A stretch of 64,000 nt of DNA from Micrococcus sp. (GCA_029961105.1 JASBVO010000002.1:1-64000), one strand, 5' to 3'; positions 50,404 to 58,455 are shown, counted from the first letter of the stretch. Numbers and translations: made by a program. Notes: generated from the letters alone by a model not told the origin.

Positions 50404-51693
50404 TCAGCCCTCGGTCCGGGTGAAGGCGCCCAGGCCGGTGAGGTGACGGCCGATGGTGAGCTGGTGGACCTCGTCGGTGCCCTCGTAGGTGCGCACCGAC
50501 TCGAGGTTGTTGGCGTGCCGCAGCGGGGAATAGTCCAGGGTGATCCCGTTGCCCCCGAGCATCTCCCGCGCCTCGCGGGCGATGCCAATGGCCACCCGGC
50601 AGTTGTCCAGCTTGCCGGTGGAGATCATCGCCGGGGACACCGAGGCCGGGGTGGCGTCCTTGGTCCGCCCGATCTGGTGGGCCAGCAGGTAGCCGGTGTT
50701 GATCGCCACGGCCATGTCGGCCAGCTTGGCCTGGGTCAGCTGGAACCCGGCCAGCGGGGTCCCGAACTGGGTGCGGCCCATCGTGTAGTCCAGCACCGCG
50801 TTGAACGAGTCCCGGGCGGCGCCCATCACCCCCCAGATGATGCCGTAGCGGGCCTCGTTCAGGCACTGGAACGGGCCCTTGAGCCCGATCGCGGAGTCGG
50901 CCGGCAGGATCGCCTCCGCGGGCAGGCGGACCTCGTCCAGGGTGATCTGGCACTGCACGGAGGCGCGCATCGACAGCTTCTGGCCGATGGCCTCGGCGTG
51001 GAAGCCGGGGGTGTCGGTGGGCACCACGAAGCCGCGCACCCCTCGGCCGTCCCCGTGCGCACCGGTCTGGGCCCAGATGACGGCCACGTCGGCCAGGGTG
51101 GCCAGCCCGATCCACCGCTTGGTGCCGGTGAGCACCCAGTCCCCGCCGGGGGCCTGCCGGGCGGTGGTGGTCATCGAGGCCGGGTCCGAACCGGCGTTCG
51201 GCTCGGTCAGCCCGAAGCAGCCGATCGCCTCGCCGGTGGCCATCCGGGGCAGCCACTGACTCTTCTGCTCCTCGGAGCCGTGCTTGTGGATCGCGGACAT
51301 CGCCAGCGAGCCCTGCACGGAGACGAAGGTGCGCAGCCCGGAGTCCCCGGCCTCGAGCTCCTGGGCGGCCAGCCCGTACTCCACCGCCGTCCGCCCGGCG
51401 CAGCCGTAGCCGTGCAGGTGCATGCCCAGCACCCCCAGCCTCCCCAGCTCCGGGACGATCTCCCGCGGGAACACCGCCTGGTCGTACCAGCGCCCGATGT
51501 TCGGCCGGATGTGCTCGTCCACGAAACCGCGCACCCTCAGGGCCAGGGCCTTCTCCTCAGCGGAGAACATGCCGTCCAGCCCGGTCAGGTCCACCGGGCC
51601 CAGGAACGAGGCCGAGATATCGCCCGACGGGGCCGGGATGGGGTGTGTGGCGGCCGGTGCGTTGGTCGTTGCGTTGGTCGTTGCGGTGTTCAC
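50404..51693 (-). CDS. Acyl-CoA dehydrogenase, glutaryl-CoA dehydrogenase-like
   Basis: This 429-residue FAD enzyme resembles glutaryl-CoA dehydrogenase, which oxidises and decarboxylates glutaryl-CoA to crotonyl-CoA. Visible motifs are GLTEPNAGSDPASMTTTA, WVLTGTKRWIGLATLADVAV, MLGGNGITLDYSPLRHANNL and VRTYEGTDEVHQLTIGRHLTG, where the Glu is the catalytic base. Glutaryl-CoA is expected after one beta-oxidation round of pimeloyl-CoA, so it fits the end of this pathway. Its 5' end overlaps the CoA ligase stop by four bases. The first 20 residues are Thr/Ala/Pro-rich. Confidence 0.88.
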   Translation of the reverse strand: MNTATTNATTNAPAATHPIPAPSGDISASFLGPVDLTGLDGMFSAEEKALALRVRGFVDEHIRPNIGRWYDQAVFPREIVPELGRLGVLGMHLHGYGCAGRTAVEYGLAAQELEAGDSGLRTFVSVQGSLAMSAIHKHGSEEQKSQWLPRMATGEAIGCFGLTEPNAGSDPASMTTTARQAPGGDWVLTGTKRWIGLATLADVAVIWAQTGAHGDGRGVRGFVVPTDTPGFHAEAIGQKLSMRASVQCQITLDEVRLPAEAILPADSAIGLKGPFQCLNEARYGIIWGVMGAARDSFNAVLDYTMGRTQFGTPLAGFQLTQAKLADMAVAINTGYLLAHQIGRTKDATPASVSPAMISTGKLDNCRVAIGIAREAREMLGGNGITLDYSPLRHANNLESVRTYEGTDEVHQLTIGRHLTGLGAFTRTEG

Positions 51694-53357
51694 TTCTGTG
51701 CTCCTTGTGCCTGGGCCTGCTCGACGAGTTCCTTGCGCAGCAAGTACTTCTGGATCTTTCCGGACGGAGTGCGGGGCAGTTCGGGGACGACGACGAGGCG
51801 CTCGGGCCAGTACGGCTTGGCCAGTCCCTTGGCATCGAAGAACGCCCTCAGGGCGTCCATCGTCAGTTCCGGCGCGCCCTCGCGCAGGACCACGACGGCA
51901 GCGGCGGTCTCCTGCAGCCGCTCGTGGGGAACGCCGATCACGGCAACGGCCTCGACGTCCGGGTGCTCGTAGAGGACGTTCTCCACGTAGGTGACCGGGA
52001 TGTTCTCCCCGCCCCGGATGATGACGTCCTTGGTGCGCCCGGCCAGGCGGACATAGCCGTCCTCGTCCATGGTGGCGAGGTCACCGGTGTCGAACCAGTC
52101 GCCGTCGAACTCCTCGCGGGTCTTGTCGAGCTGGCCGAGGTAACCGCGGAACAGGAACGGACCGCGGATCTGCAGCTTCCCCTCTTCCCCGGCGGGGGCG
52201 GGCCGGCCGTCGAAGCCGACGATCCGCGTCTGCATGCCGTCCAGGGCGCGCCCGTCCGTGGAGATGATCTTCTCCTCCGGATCTGAGGGATGTCCCATGG
52301 TCACCAGGCAGCACTCGGTCTGGCCCCAGCCGCCGAAGACGCTCATCTGCGGCAGCTTCTCCTTGGCCTCGATGACGTAGGACCGCGGGATGGGGGCGCC
52401 CATGCAGCAGAAGTGCTTCAGCGAGCTCACATCGTGCTCCGCGAGGTTCGTCGCCCCGATGAGGTCGTGCAGGAAGGGCGTGGCCGCCGAGGTGTGGTTG
52501 ATCCGGTGCCTCTCGACCAGTTCCACGAACTCCTCGACGTTCCACACGTCCTGGAAGACGCCGGTGCCGCCCAGCATGATCGGCAGGGAGACGCCGTAGA
52601 GGAACCCGGTCAGGTGGCCGAAGGTCGAGGCCATGTGGATGACGGACTCATGGTCCAGGCCCAAACGGTCCGGCCAGGGCAGGGCCCCGGACAGCACCGA
52701 GTTGTGGGTGTGCATGACGCCCTTGGGACGGCCCGTGGTCCCCGAGGTGAACATGACCAGTGCCAGCGAGTTCGGGTCCGGGCGCAGCGCCGCCAGGTCC
52801 ACGGGATCGGCTTCCCGGCGGGCCCGGCCACGGGCGAGGAAGTCCTCCCAGCCCGTGAACCCGTCCCGGGCGCCCTCGCCGTGGACGATCACGGTCTGCG
52901 TCAGGTCCGGCAGCTCCGGACGCAGACGATCGACCATGTCCGCGTAGTTGAACTTCCGGAAGGTCTCGGTGATGAACAGCACGGAGGTCCGCGCGGTCGC
53001 CGCCATGAAGCCGATCTCCCGGTCCCGGTAGATCGGGATCAGCGGATTGGCGACGGCGCCGACCCGGTTGGTCGCCAGGTAGATGACCAGCCACTCGTAC
53101 CAGTTCGGCAGCTGGATGGAGACCACGTCGTTGGCCTGCACACCGGATTCCAGCAGCGCGTGGGCACAGTCCTCGACGTCGGAGGCCAGCTCGGCGTAGG
53201 TGTGGGAGCCGCGCACGTCGATCGTGCAGGTGTGTCCGGGCCGTGCCGCGACGGCGTCGTCGAGGTAGTCGGCCAGCAGCCTGTTGCGCCAGTGTCCGGA
53301 CTCGGTGTAGGTGGTGATCTCCTCGTCGGTGAGGAGCATCTCGAAGGTGAGGGGCAT
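51690..53357 (-). CDS. aliA: Cyclohexanecarboxylate-CoA ligase-like AMP-dependent synthetase
   Basis: This 555-residue ligase makes acyl-CoA from an acid, ATP and CoA. The AMP-binding loop is MFTSGTTGRPKGV. The Ala/Glu motif is GGWGQTECCLV, the hinge is DTGDLATMDEDGYVRLAGRTKD, and the catalytic Lys lies in RTPSGKIQKYLLRKEL. Segments such as VSIQLPNWYEWLVIYLATNRVGAVANPLIPIYRDRE match AliA of Rhodopseudomonas. The neighbours badH, badI and aliB-type genes support cyclohexanecarboxylate or a related alicyclic acid as substrate. No membrane segment is present. Fifty bases separate it from badH upstream. Confidence 0.82.
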   Translation of the reverse strand: MPLTFEMLLTDEEITTYTESGHWRNRLLADYLDDAVAARPGHTCTIDVRGSHTYAELASDVEDCAHALLESGVQANDVVSIQLPNWYEWLVIYLATNRVGAVANPLIPIYRDREIGFMAATARTSVLFITETFRKFNYADMVDRLRPELPDLTQTVIVHGEGARDGFTGWEDFLARGRARREADPVDLAALRPDPNSLALVMFTSGTTGRPKGVMHTHNSVLSGALPWPDRLGLDHESVIHMASTFGHLTGFLYGVSLPIMLGGTGVFQDVWNVEEFVELVERHRINHTSAATPFLHDLIGATNLAEHDVSSLKHFCCMGAPIPRSYVIEAKEKLPQMSVFGGWGQTECCLVTMGHPSDPEEKIISTDGRALDGMQTRIVGFDGRPAPAGEEGKLQIRGPFLFRGYLGQLDKTREEFDGDWFDTGDLATMDEDGYVRLAGRTKDVIIRGGENIPVTYVENVLYEHPDVEAVAVIGVPHERLQETAAAVVVLREGAPELTMDALRAFFDAKGLAKPYWPERLVVVPELPRTPSGKIQKYLLRKELVEQAQAQGAQK

Positions 53358-53407
53358 GGTGTACTTCCTGGTCGGGCGGCCAGCGGGGGTGGCAGCGGGC
53401 AGGGCGG

Positions 53408-54187
53408 TCAGATCATGGTGAGGCCACCGGAGACCGAGAGGGTCTGGCCGGTGATGTACTTCGAGGCGGGAGAGGCCATGAACGCCACGGCGTTCGCCAG
53501 GTCCTCGGGCTGGGCCAGCCGGCGCAGCGGGATGGACTTCTCCAGGGCCGTGCGCAGCTTGGGGTTCTCCGCGGAGATCTGCTCGAACAGCGGGGTGTCG
53601 GCAGGCCCGGGGCAGACGGCGTTGGCGGTCACCCCGTAGCGGGCGGCCTCCCGGGCCAGGGTCTTGGTGAAGGCCACCACGCCGCCCTTGCAGGCGGAGT
53701 ACACGGCCTCCCCGCTGGATCCCACGCGGGCCGCGTCCGAGCCGATGTTAACCACGGTGCCGTGGCCCTGGTCGGCCATCCTGCGCACCACGGACTGGGA
53801 GCAGTGCAGGACCCCGTAGAGGTTGATGGCGATGACACGGTCCCAGACGTCCACCTCGGACTCGAGGAAGGGCCCGACCTTGTCCCAGCCGGCGTTGTTG
53901 ACCAGCACGTCCACCCGCCCGAAGGTGGAGAAGACCTGTTCCGTCATGGCGTCCACCGCGGCGCGGTCGGTGACGTTCACGGAGATGCCGATGGAGCCGT
54001 TGCCCAGCCCGGCGGCGGTGGCCTCGGCGGCCTCGCCGTTGAGGTCGGCGACGACGACGGTCGCCCCCTCGGCGACCAGGCGGGTGGCGATGCCCTTGCC
54101 GATGCCGCTCGCGGCGCCGGTCACGATGCAGACGCGGCCCTGCAGGTTCTCTTCATTGACGGTGGTGCTCGTGGTCTGTTCGGTCAT
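53408..54187 (-). CDS. badH: 2-hydroxycyclohexanecarboxyl-CoA dehydrogenase-like SDR
   Basis: This 259-residue short-chain dehydrogenase has the NAD-binding motif TGAASGIGKG, NNAG, catalytic Ser in GSDAARVGSSGEAVYSACKGG, and the YxxxK tyrosine and lysine in the same stretch. VNNAGWDKVGPF and SDAARVGSSGEAVY closely follow BadH of Rhodopseudomonas, which oxidises 2-hydroxy- to 2-ketocyclohexanecarboxyl-CoA. The C-terminus is ITGQTLSVSGGLTM. ATG 54187 has GGAGG five bases upstream; the ATG four codons earlier has none. It lies between the ligase and the AliB-like dehydrogenase genes. Confidence 0.87.
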   Translation of the reverse strand: MTEQTTSTTVNEENLQGRVCIVTGAASGIGKGIATRLVAEGATVVVADLNGEAAEATAAGLGNGSIGISVNVTDRAAVDAMTEQVFSTFGRVDVLVNNAGWDKVGPFLESEVDVWDRVIAINLYGVLHCSQSVVRRMADQGHGTVVNIGSDAARVGSSGEAVYSACKGGVVAFTKTLAREAARYGVTANAVCPGPADTPLFEQISAENPKLRTALEKSIPLRRLAQPEDLANAVAFMASPASKYITGQTLSVSGGLTMI

Positions 54188-54285
54188 GGCGTCCTCCATG
54201 GGTCAGGTGCTCTGGGTGTCTGGGGGTATGGGGGGTGGTCTGTCGGATAGGGCTGGGTGTCCCGGGAGACGGCGGCCAGGCCGGC

Positions 54286-55428
54286 TCAGGGCGCGACCTC
54301 TCGGGGCAGGTTCTGCCGGGCGATGATGAGCTTCATGATCTGGGCGGTGCCATCACCGATCTGCAGGCCCAGGACGTCCCGCATCCGCTGCTCAATCGGG
54401 CGGGTCGTGAGGTAGCCGAACTGGCCGTGGGAGAGCAGGCACTGGTTGATGACGTCGTAGGCGGTCTTCGGCGCCCACCACTTGCACATGGCGGCCTCCT
54501 TGGTGTGCGGCTGGCCGGCGTCCTTGAGCCACAGGGTCTTCTGGCACAGGACCCGGGCCGCCGTCAGCATCGTGTCCGCCTCGGCCAGGGGGAAGGACAG
54601 GCCCTGGAACTTGCTGATGGGCTGGTCGAACGCCACCCGCTGGCTGGCGTACTCCCACGTCTCGTCCAGGGTGACCTGGGCGGCCCCGATGCATTGGAGG
54701 CCGATGAGGGCCCGGGAGAAGTCGAAGCCCTGCATGACCTCGGTGAAGCCCCTGCCCTCGGCGCCGAGCAGGTTCTGCTCCGGGACCCAGGTGTCCGTGA
54801 AGCTCACGAACCCGCGGCCCACGCACTTGGTGCCCATGTCCGGCGTGCCCTGCCGCTCGACACCGTCGCGGTCGAGTTCCACGAGGAAGGCGCTGATGCC
54901 CCGGCCCCGGCGGTTCTCCTCCGTGCGCGCGAAGACCACGGTGGCCCCGGCGTGGAGGGCGAAGGACATGGACTTGGTGCCGTTGAGCACCCAGCCGCCG
55001 TCCTGGCGCCGCGCGGTGAGGCCGGGATTGCCGGCGTCCGAGCCGCCGTCGGGCTCGGACAGGCCGATGGCCACGATGTCCTCACCGCTGGCGATCTTCG
55101 GCACCCAGGCCTTCGCCAGCTCCGGTCCGGCGTTGCGGGCCAGGATCTGCCCGACCAGGGAGCCGACCACCTGGACATAGCCGACGTTGATGTCCCCCCG
55201 CGAGATCTGCTCGGTGATCATCCCTGCCGTCAGGGCGCGCTCGCCGCGCCCGCCCAGCTCCTCCGGCAGCTCGGGGGCGATCAGCCCGCGCGCACCCATC
55301 TCGCACCGCAGCGCCGGGTCGATGACCCCCTCCGCCTCCCGCTGCTGGTACTGCGGGGCCAGCTCCTCCGCCATGGCCGCCGCCGCATCGATGTAGCCCT
55401 GCATCGCCGTGTCGATCGTGAAATCCAT
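54286..55428 (-). CDS. aliB: Cyclohexanecarboxyl-CoA dehydrogenase-like acyl-CoA dehydrogenase
   Basis: This 380-residue FAD enzyme has the domain order of acyl-CoA dehydrogenases: helical N-terminus with IAPELPEELGGRG, flavin-binding IGLSEPDGGSDAGNPGLTA, WVLNGTKSMSF, and C-terminal helices with GLQIGDGTAQIMKLIIARQNL. The expected catalytic-base position carries Asp (GDGTAQ) where short-chain enzymes have Glu (YEGT). This Asp/Glu difference is reported for cyclohexanecarboxyl-CoA dehydrogenases, which supports the AliB assignment given badH and badI on either side. It would form cyclohex-1-ene-1-carboxyl-CoA. Confidence 0.8.
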   Translation of the reverse strand: MDFTIDTAMQGYIDAAAAMAEELAPQYQQREAEGVIDPALRCEMGARGLIAPELPEELGGRGERALTAGMITEQISRGDINVGYVQVVGSLVGQILARNAGPELAKAWVPKIASGEDIVAIGLSEPDGGSDAGNPGLTARRQDGGWVLNGTKSMSFALHAGATVVFARTEENRRGRGISAFLVELDRDGVERQGTPDMGTKCVGRGFVSFTDTWVPEQNLLGAEGRGFTEVMQGFDFSRALIGLQCIGAAQVTLDETWEYASQRVAFDQPISKFQGLSFPLAEADTMLTAARVLCQKTLWLKDAGQPHTKEAAMCKWWAPKTAYDVINQCLLSHGQFGYLTTRPIEQRMRDVLGLQIGDGTAQIMKLIIARQNLPREVAP

Positions 55429-55468
55429 GTCTTCCTCCGTTGGTGCCCGTGGTCCCGTGACCGGCCGG

Positions 55469-56320
55469 TCAGTGGCTGACGACCTTGGAGGCGAAATCGG
55501 GCGTGCGCTTCTCGGCGAAGGCGATGGCGCCCTCCATGCCCTCCGGCGAGACGGCGTAGAGGTCCAGGGCGGACATCGCCATGTTGCTCAGGCCGGCCTG
55601 GTGGTCGGTATCGGCGTTGAAGGACTGCTTGAGGAATCGGATGGCGGTCGGCGACTTCTCGGCGATCTCGTCCGCCCAGGCCAGGGCCTCGTCCATCAGC
55701 TTCTCCGGCTCGACGACGGCATTGACCAGCCCCCAGCGCTCGGCGGTGGCGGCGTCGTACTGACGGCACAGGTACCAGATCTCCCGGGCCCGCTTCTCGC
55801 CGACGATCCGGGCGAGGAAGGCGGAGCCGAAACCGGCGTCGAAGGAGCCCACGCGCGGGCCCGCCTGCCCGAACCGGGCGGTGGAGGAGGCGATGGTCAG
55901 GTCGCACAGCACGTGCAGCACGTGACCGCCACCGATGGCCACCCCGTTGACCGCGGCGATGACCGGCTTGGGGATGTCCCGGATGGTCTTGTGCAGCAGC
56001 CCGATCTCGAACATGCCGGACTCGCTCGGCCCGTAGTCCCCGGTCTCGGCGCGCTGCTTGACGTCACCTCCCGTGCAGAAGGCCTTCTGGCCCGCACCGG
56101 TGAGGATCACTGCCTGGACGCCCCGGTCCGCCCAGGCCAGCTTGAAGGCCTTGATGAGCTCCTCGACGGTCTGGGCGCGGAAGGCGTTGTAACGATCGGG
56201 CCGGTTGATGGTGATGACGGCGGCTGCGTTGCGGCGCTCGTAGGTGATGTCCCCGAAGTCGGGGACGGCGGGAGCCTGGGCCGCTCCGGTGGGGGTGGCG
56301 GTGGTGTTCTCGGCGGTCAT
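55469..56320 (-). CDS. badI: 2-ketocyclohexanecarboxyl-CoA hydrolase (ring-opening), BadI-like
   Basis: BadI opens the six-membered ring of 2-ketocyclohexanecarboxyl-CoA by a retro-Claisen (Dieckmann-type) hydrolysis, giving pimeloyl-CoA. The 283-residue crotonase-fold protein matches it along its length: NRPDRYNAFRAQTVEELIKAF, AFCTGGDVKQR, AIGGGHVLHVLCDLTIASS, GQAGPRVGSFDAGFGSAFLARIVGEKRAREIWYLCRQY and KSPTAIRFLKQSFNADTDHQAG. The alternative, naphthoate synthase MenB, shares the fold. However, it lacks this context, and menaquinone genes are absent. AAAGGA precedes ATG 56320. It is the first enzyme gene after the TetR gene. Confidence 0.87.
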   Translation of the reverse strand: MTAENTTATPTGAAQAPAVPDFGDITYERRNAAAVITINRPDRYNAFRAQTVEELIKAFKLAWADRGVQAVILTGAGQKAFCTGGDVKQRAETGDYGPSESGMFEIGLLHKTIRDIPKPVIAAVNGVAIGGGHVLHVLCDLTIASSTARFGQAGPRVGSFDAGFGSAFLARIVGEKRAREIWYLCRQYDAATAERWGLVNAVVEPEKLMDEALAWADEIAEKSPTAIRFLKQSFNADTDHQAGLSNMAMSALDLYAVSPEGMEGAIAFAEKRTPDFASKVVSH

Positions 56321-56394
56321 GATGGTCCTTTCCGTGGGAGACGCCCCTGAATCCCGGGCGGGTCCAGGGTGAGTGATCGGGAGGTGGCCGGCGC

Positions 56395-57069
56395 TCAGGC
56401 CGGAGTGCCGAACAGGTCGGCGTACGTGGAACGGTGGTCCGGGTGCACGGCCATGGAGAGCATGAGGGCCGCCTGGTGCTCCACGAAGTCCGCGAAGTCC
56501 ATCAGCGGGGCGAAGTACCAGTGCTTCAGCGCCCAGGAGTGGGCGATGAGGAGCAGGTCGTAGGCGAGGACCCGGGCATCGAGCGGGACCAGGAGACCCT
56601 GGTCCAGGGCCTCCTGGATGGCGTCCCCCAGGGGCTGGGCCGTCTTGACCTCGAGGTCCTTGATGAGCCGCCGCCCCTCCTCGTCGAGGGTGTTGGACTC
56701 CCGGTAGGTCAGCAGCACGGCCTCCCGGTTGTCGTCGACCACCTGGCAATAGGCGGAGAACGCCGCGACCATCCGCCGCACCGGGTCCTCCTCCGGCTCC
56801 ACGGCGGCGGGGATGAGCCGTGCCATGTCATCGAGGACACCGAGGATGACGCCCTGGACGAGTTCCTGCTTGTTCGCGAAGTAGCGGTAGATCAGTCCCA
56901 CGGAGACGCCGGCCTCGTCCGCCACGGCCTGCATGGAGACGCCATGCGACCCACTGCGCTCCATGAGCCGTGCCGCGGCCTCCAGCAGCTGCCGGGTCCG
57001 GGCATCCGACCGTGCCCGGCGGGCCGCCTCGTCCGGAGCGGCCATTGCCTCCGTACCCTTCAGGACCAT
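56395..57069 (-). CDS. TetR-family transcriptional regulator
   Basis: This 224-residue repressor-type protein has an N-terminal helix-turn-helix (ARLMERSGSHGVSMQAVADE, then AGVSVGLIYRYFANKQEL) and a helical ligand domain. ATG 57069 is six bases after GGAGGG; the frame continues upstream through the operator-like palindromes, which argues against the longer form. The gene heads the minus-strand cluster for alicyclic acid breakdown, 75 bases before badI. It probably represses that operon and itself until an acyl-CoA intermediate binds. Confidence 0.88.
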   Translation of the reverse strand: MVLKGTEAMAAPDEAARRARSDARTRQLLEAAARLMERSGSHGVSMQAVADEAGVSVGLIYRYFANKQELVQGVILGVLDDMARLIPAAVEPEEDPVRRMVAAFSAYCQVVDDNREAVLLTYRESNTLDEEGRRLIKDLEVKTAQPLGDAIQEALDQGLLVPLDARVLAYDLLLIAHSWALKHWYFAPLMDFADFVEHQAALMLSMAVHPDHRSTYADLFGTPA

Positions 57070-57089
57070 CGATGGCCCTCCTCCCCATT

Positions 57090-57128
57090 TGAACATCAGT
57101 TCATATCGAATGAATTCTGATTCATTCG
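57090..57128. promoter_or_regulatory. Two palindromes upstream of the TetR gene
   Basis: TGAAC-ATCA-GTTCA occupies 57090-57103 and CGAATGAA-TTCTGA-TTCATTCG occupies 57107-57128. They sit 20 to 60 bases before the start codon in an AT-rich patch likely to be the promoter, so they fit TetR operators. The first also matches the GAAC-N4-GTTC form of actinobacterial LexA boxes. Confidence 0.55.
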
Positions 57129-57177
57129 TGACTGTAGTCACACATGCGCGGCGGGGTCAAGGGTCAGGCACGTTAAA

Positions 57178-57218
57178 CGCACAGGACCCCGGATCCAGTG
57201 GATCCGGGGTCCTGTGCG
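57178..57218 (-). terminator. Terminator of the winged-helix regulator gene
   Basis: A 19-bp perfect stem (57178-57196 with 57200-57218) has a three-base loop and is followed by TTTAACG on the minus strand, 24 bases past the stop codon at 57242. Confidence 0.82.
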
Positions 57219-57241
57219 ACGTCGGCGGCGGGGCGCCCGCG

Positions 57242-58078
57242 TCAGATGCTGTACTCAGGGGCCGCCCACACGACGACCTCGGGGTGCTCGTAGAAGCGAT
57301 AGCCCTGGCCGCGCACGGTGCGCACCGTGCCGGACAGCCGCCCCAGCTTGGAGCGCAGCCGGCGGATGTGGACGTCGATCGTCCGCTCGTTCGGCACCTC
57401 CTCGGAGTTCTTCCACAGCGACTCCAGCAGTTCGTCGCGCCCCACCGTGCGGCCGCCATTCTCCACGAGGTAGTTGAGCAGCTCGAATTCCTTGTAGGTG
57501 AGGTTCAGGCCCTCGCCGTCCAGCATCACCTCGCGGCGGGCCAGGTCGATCAGGACGCCGGGCTGGCGGGTGGAGACGGGAGCGGGCGCCTGTAGCAGGT
57601 CCGGGCGGGTGCCCTGCTGGATCGTGGGATCACCCAGCACCTGCCGCACGACCTCCAGGTCGGAGCCGGGGGCGCCGGCCGGGGCGATCGCCACGGCCGC
57701 TGCGGACTGGGAGCCCGGGACCAGGGACTCCACGTAGTGGCGCAGCTCGTTCGCCAGCCGAGTCAGCGAGGTCCCGGCAGCCGAGGCCGCAGACTCGTCC
57801 ATGCCCACGTAGATCACGAAGCCCCGGGCCTCGGTCTCCGTGGCCACCGGCTGCGGACCGGGGACGCCGTTGGGCGCCAGGACCGGCGTCGGCGCGGCCT
57901 GGCCCATCGGGTCCTGGGTGTCCGCGCCGGCGTCACCGGTGTCCTGCACGGGCTGCAGGGAGCGGGCTCGCGGCACCCCATAGGTTCCGCCGTGTTCGCG
58001 GTAGCTACGGACCCGGGCTGCGCGGCGCTGGGCGTTGCGGACCGAGATGTGAACGTATCCCTGGGGGCTGGTCGTCAT
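57242..58078 (-). CDS. Orphan OmpR-type winged-helix regulator without receiver domain
   Basis: This 278-residue protein ends in a clear OmpR-type DNA-binding domain (about 175-270): MLDGEGLNLTYKEFELLNYL, the recognition region NERTIDVHIRRLRSKLG and the wing TVRTVRGQGYRFYEHPE. The N-terminal 170 residues have no receiver fold and no phospho-acceptor site. They consist of a basic start (SVRNAQRRAARVRSYREHGG), a Pro/Gly-rich stretch and a small predicted alpha/beta part (GFVIYVGMDESAASAAGTSL). No kinase gene is adjacent, so the signal is unknown. Similar proteins occur in related Micrococcales. Repeated TGAGACG motifs upstream may be its binding sites. Confidence 0.8.
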   Translation of the reverse strand: MTTSPQGYVHISVRNAQRRAARVRSYREHGGTYGVPRARSLQPVQDTGDAGADTQDPMGQAAPTPVLAPNGVPGPQPVATETEARGFVIYVGMDESAASAAGTSLTRLANELRHYVESLVPGSQSAAAVAIAPAGAPGSDLEVVRQVLGDPTIQQGTRPDLLQAPAPVSTRQPGVLIDLARREVMLDGEGLNLTYKEFELLNYLVENGGRTVGRDELLESLWKNSEEVPNERTIDVHIRRLRSKLGRLSGTVRTVRGQGYRFYEHPEVVVWAAPEYSI

Positions 58079-58260
58079 GTCGATGAATCCTTGCGTCGAT
58101 CTCCCCTTCGGCGTGGAGACAGCAGGTCAGACCGGATCACGGTCGTCCCCATCGGCCACATACCGGACGGGAGCCGGCCCGGCCGTACCTCCGGCGCCAT
58201 CGCCGGACGCACTCGGCCTCGGGGAGGCCGACCGGGTCGCGGAACTTCATGTGACAACCC

Positions 58261-58354
58261 TGAGACGTCACAATCCGTTCTTGCAAGTAACAAAGGTCAC
58301 GTCGTCTCAACATGTGAGACGAACGGGGGTTTTTGTGGCGAAGATCACGTCTCA
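58261..58354. promoter_or_regulatory. Four TGAGACG motifs upstream of the winged-helix gene
   Basis: TGAGACG occurs at 58261-58267 and 58315-58321, and its reverse complement CGTCTCA at 58303-58309 and 58348-58354. The middle two form a dyad with a five-base spacer (58303-58321). They lie in the 377-base gap between upp and the regulator gene, which is otherwise empty and more AT-rich than its surroundings. They are plausible operators, possibly for autoregulation. Confidence 0.55.
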
Positions 58355-58455
58355 GGGCAGGCGTGAAGCACTCTTTCCGGTATTCCGGGGCAACTTACAA
58401 CGGCCCACGACCGCCGGGCGTTTTGTTACCACGCCCGCCTCCGCCGGGACGCTCG

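Noticed and set aside
55469-56320. Naphthoate synthase (MenB) as identity of the BadI-like protein
   Set aside because: The fold is shared, but the BadI-specific stretches and the badH/aliA/aliB neighbours fit ring opening, and no menaquinone gene is near.
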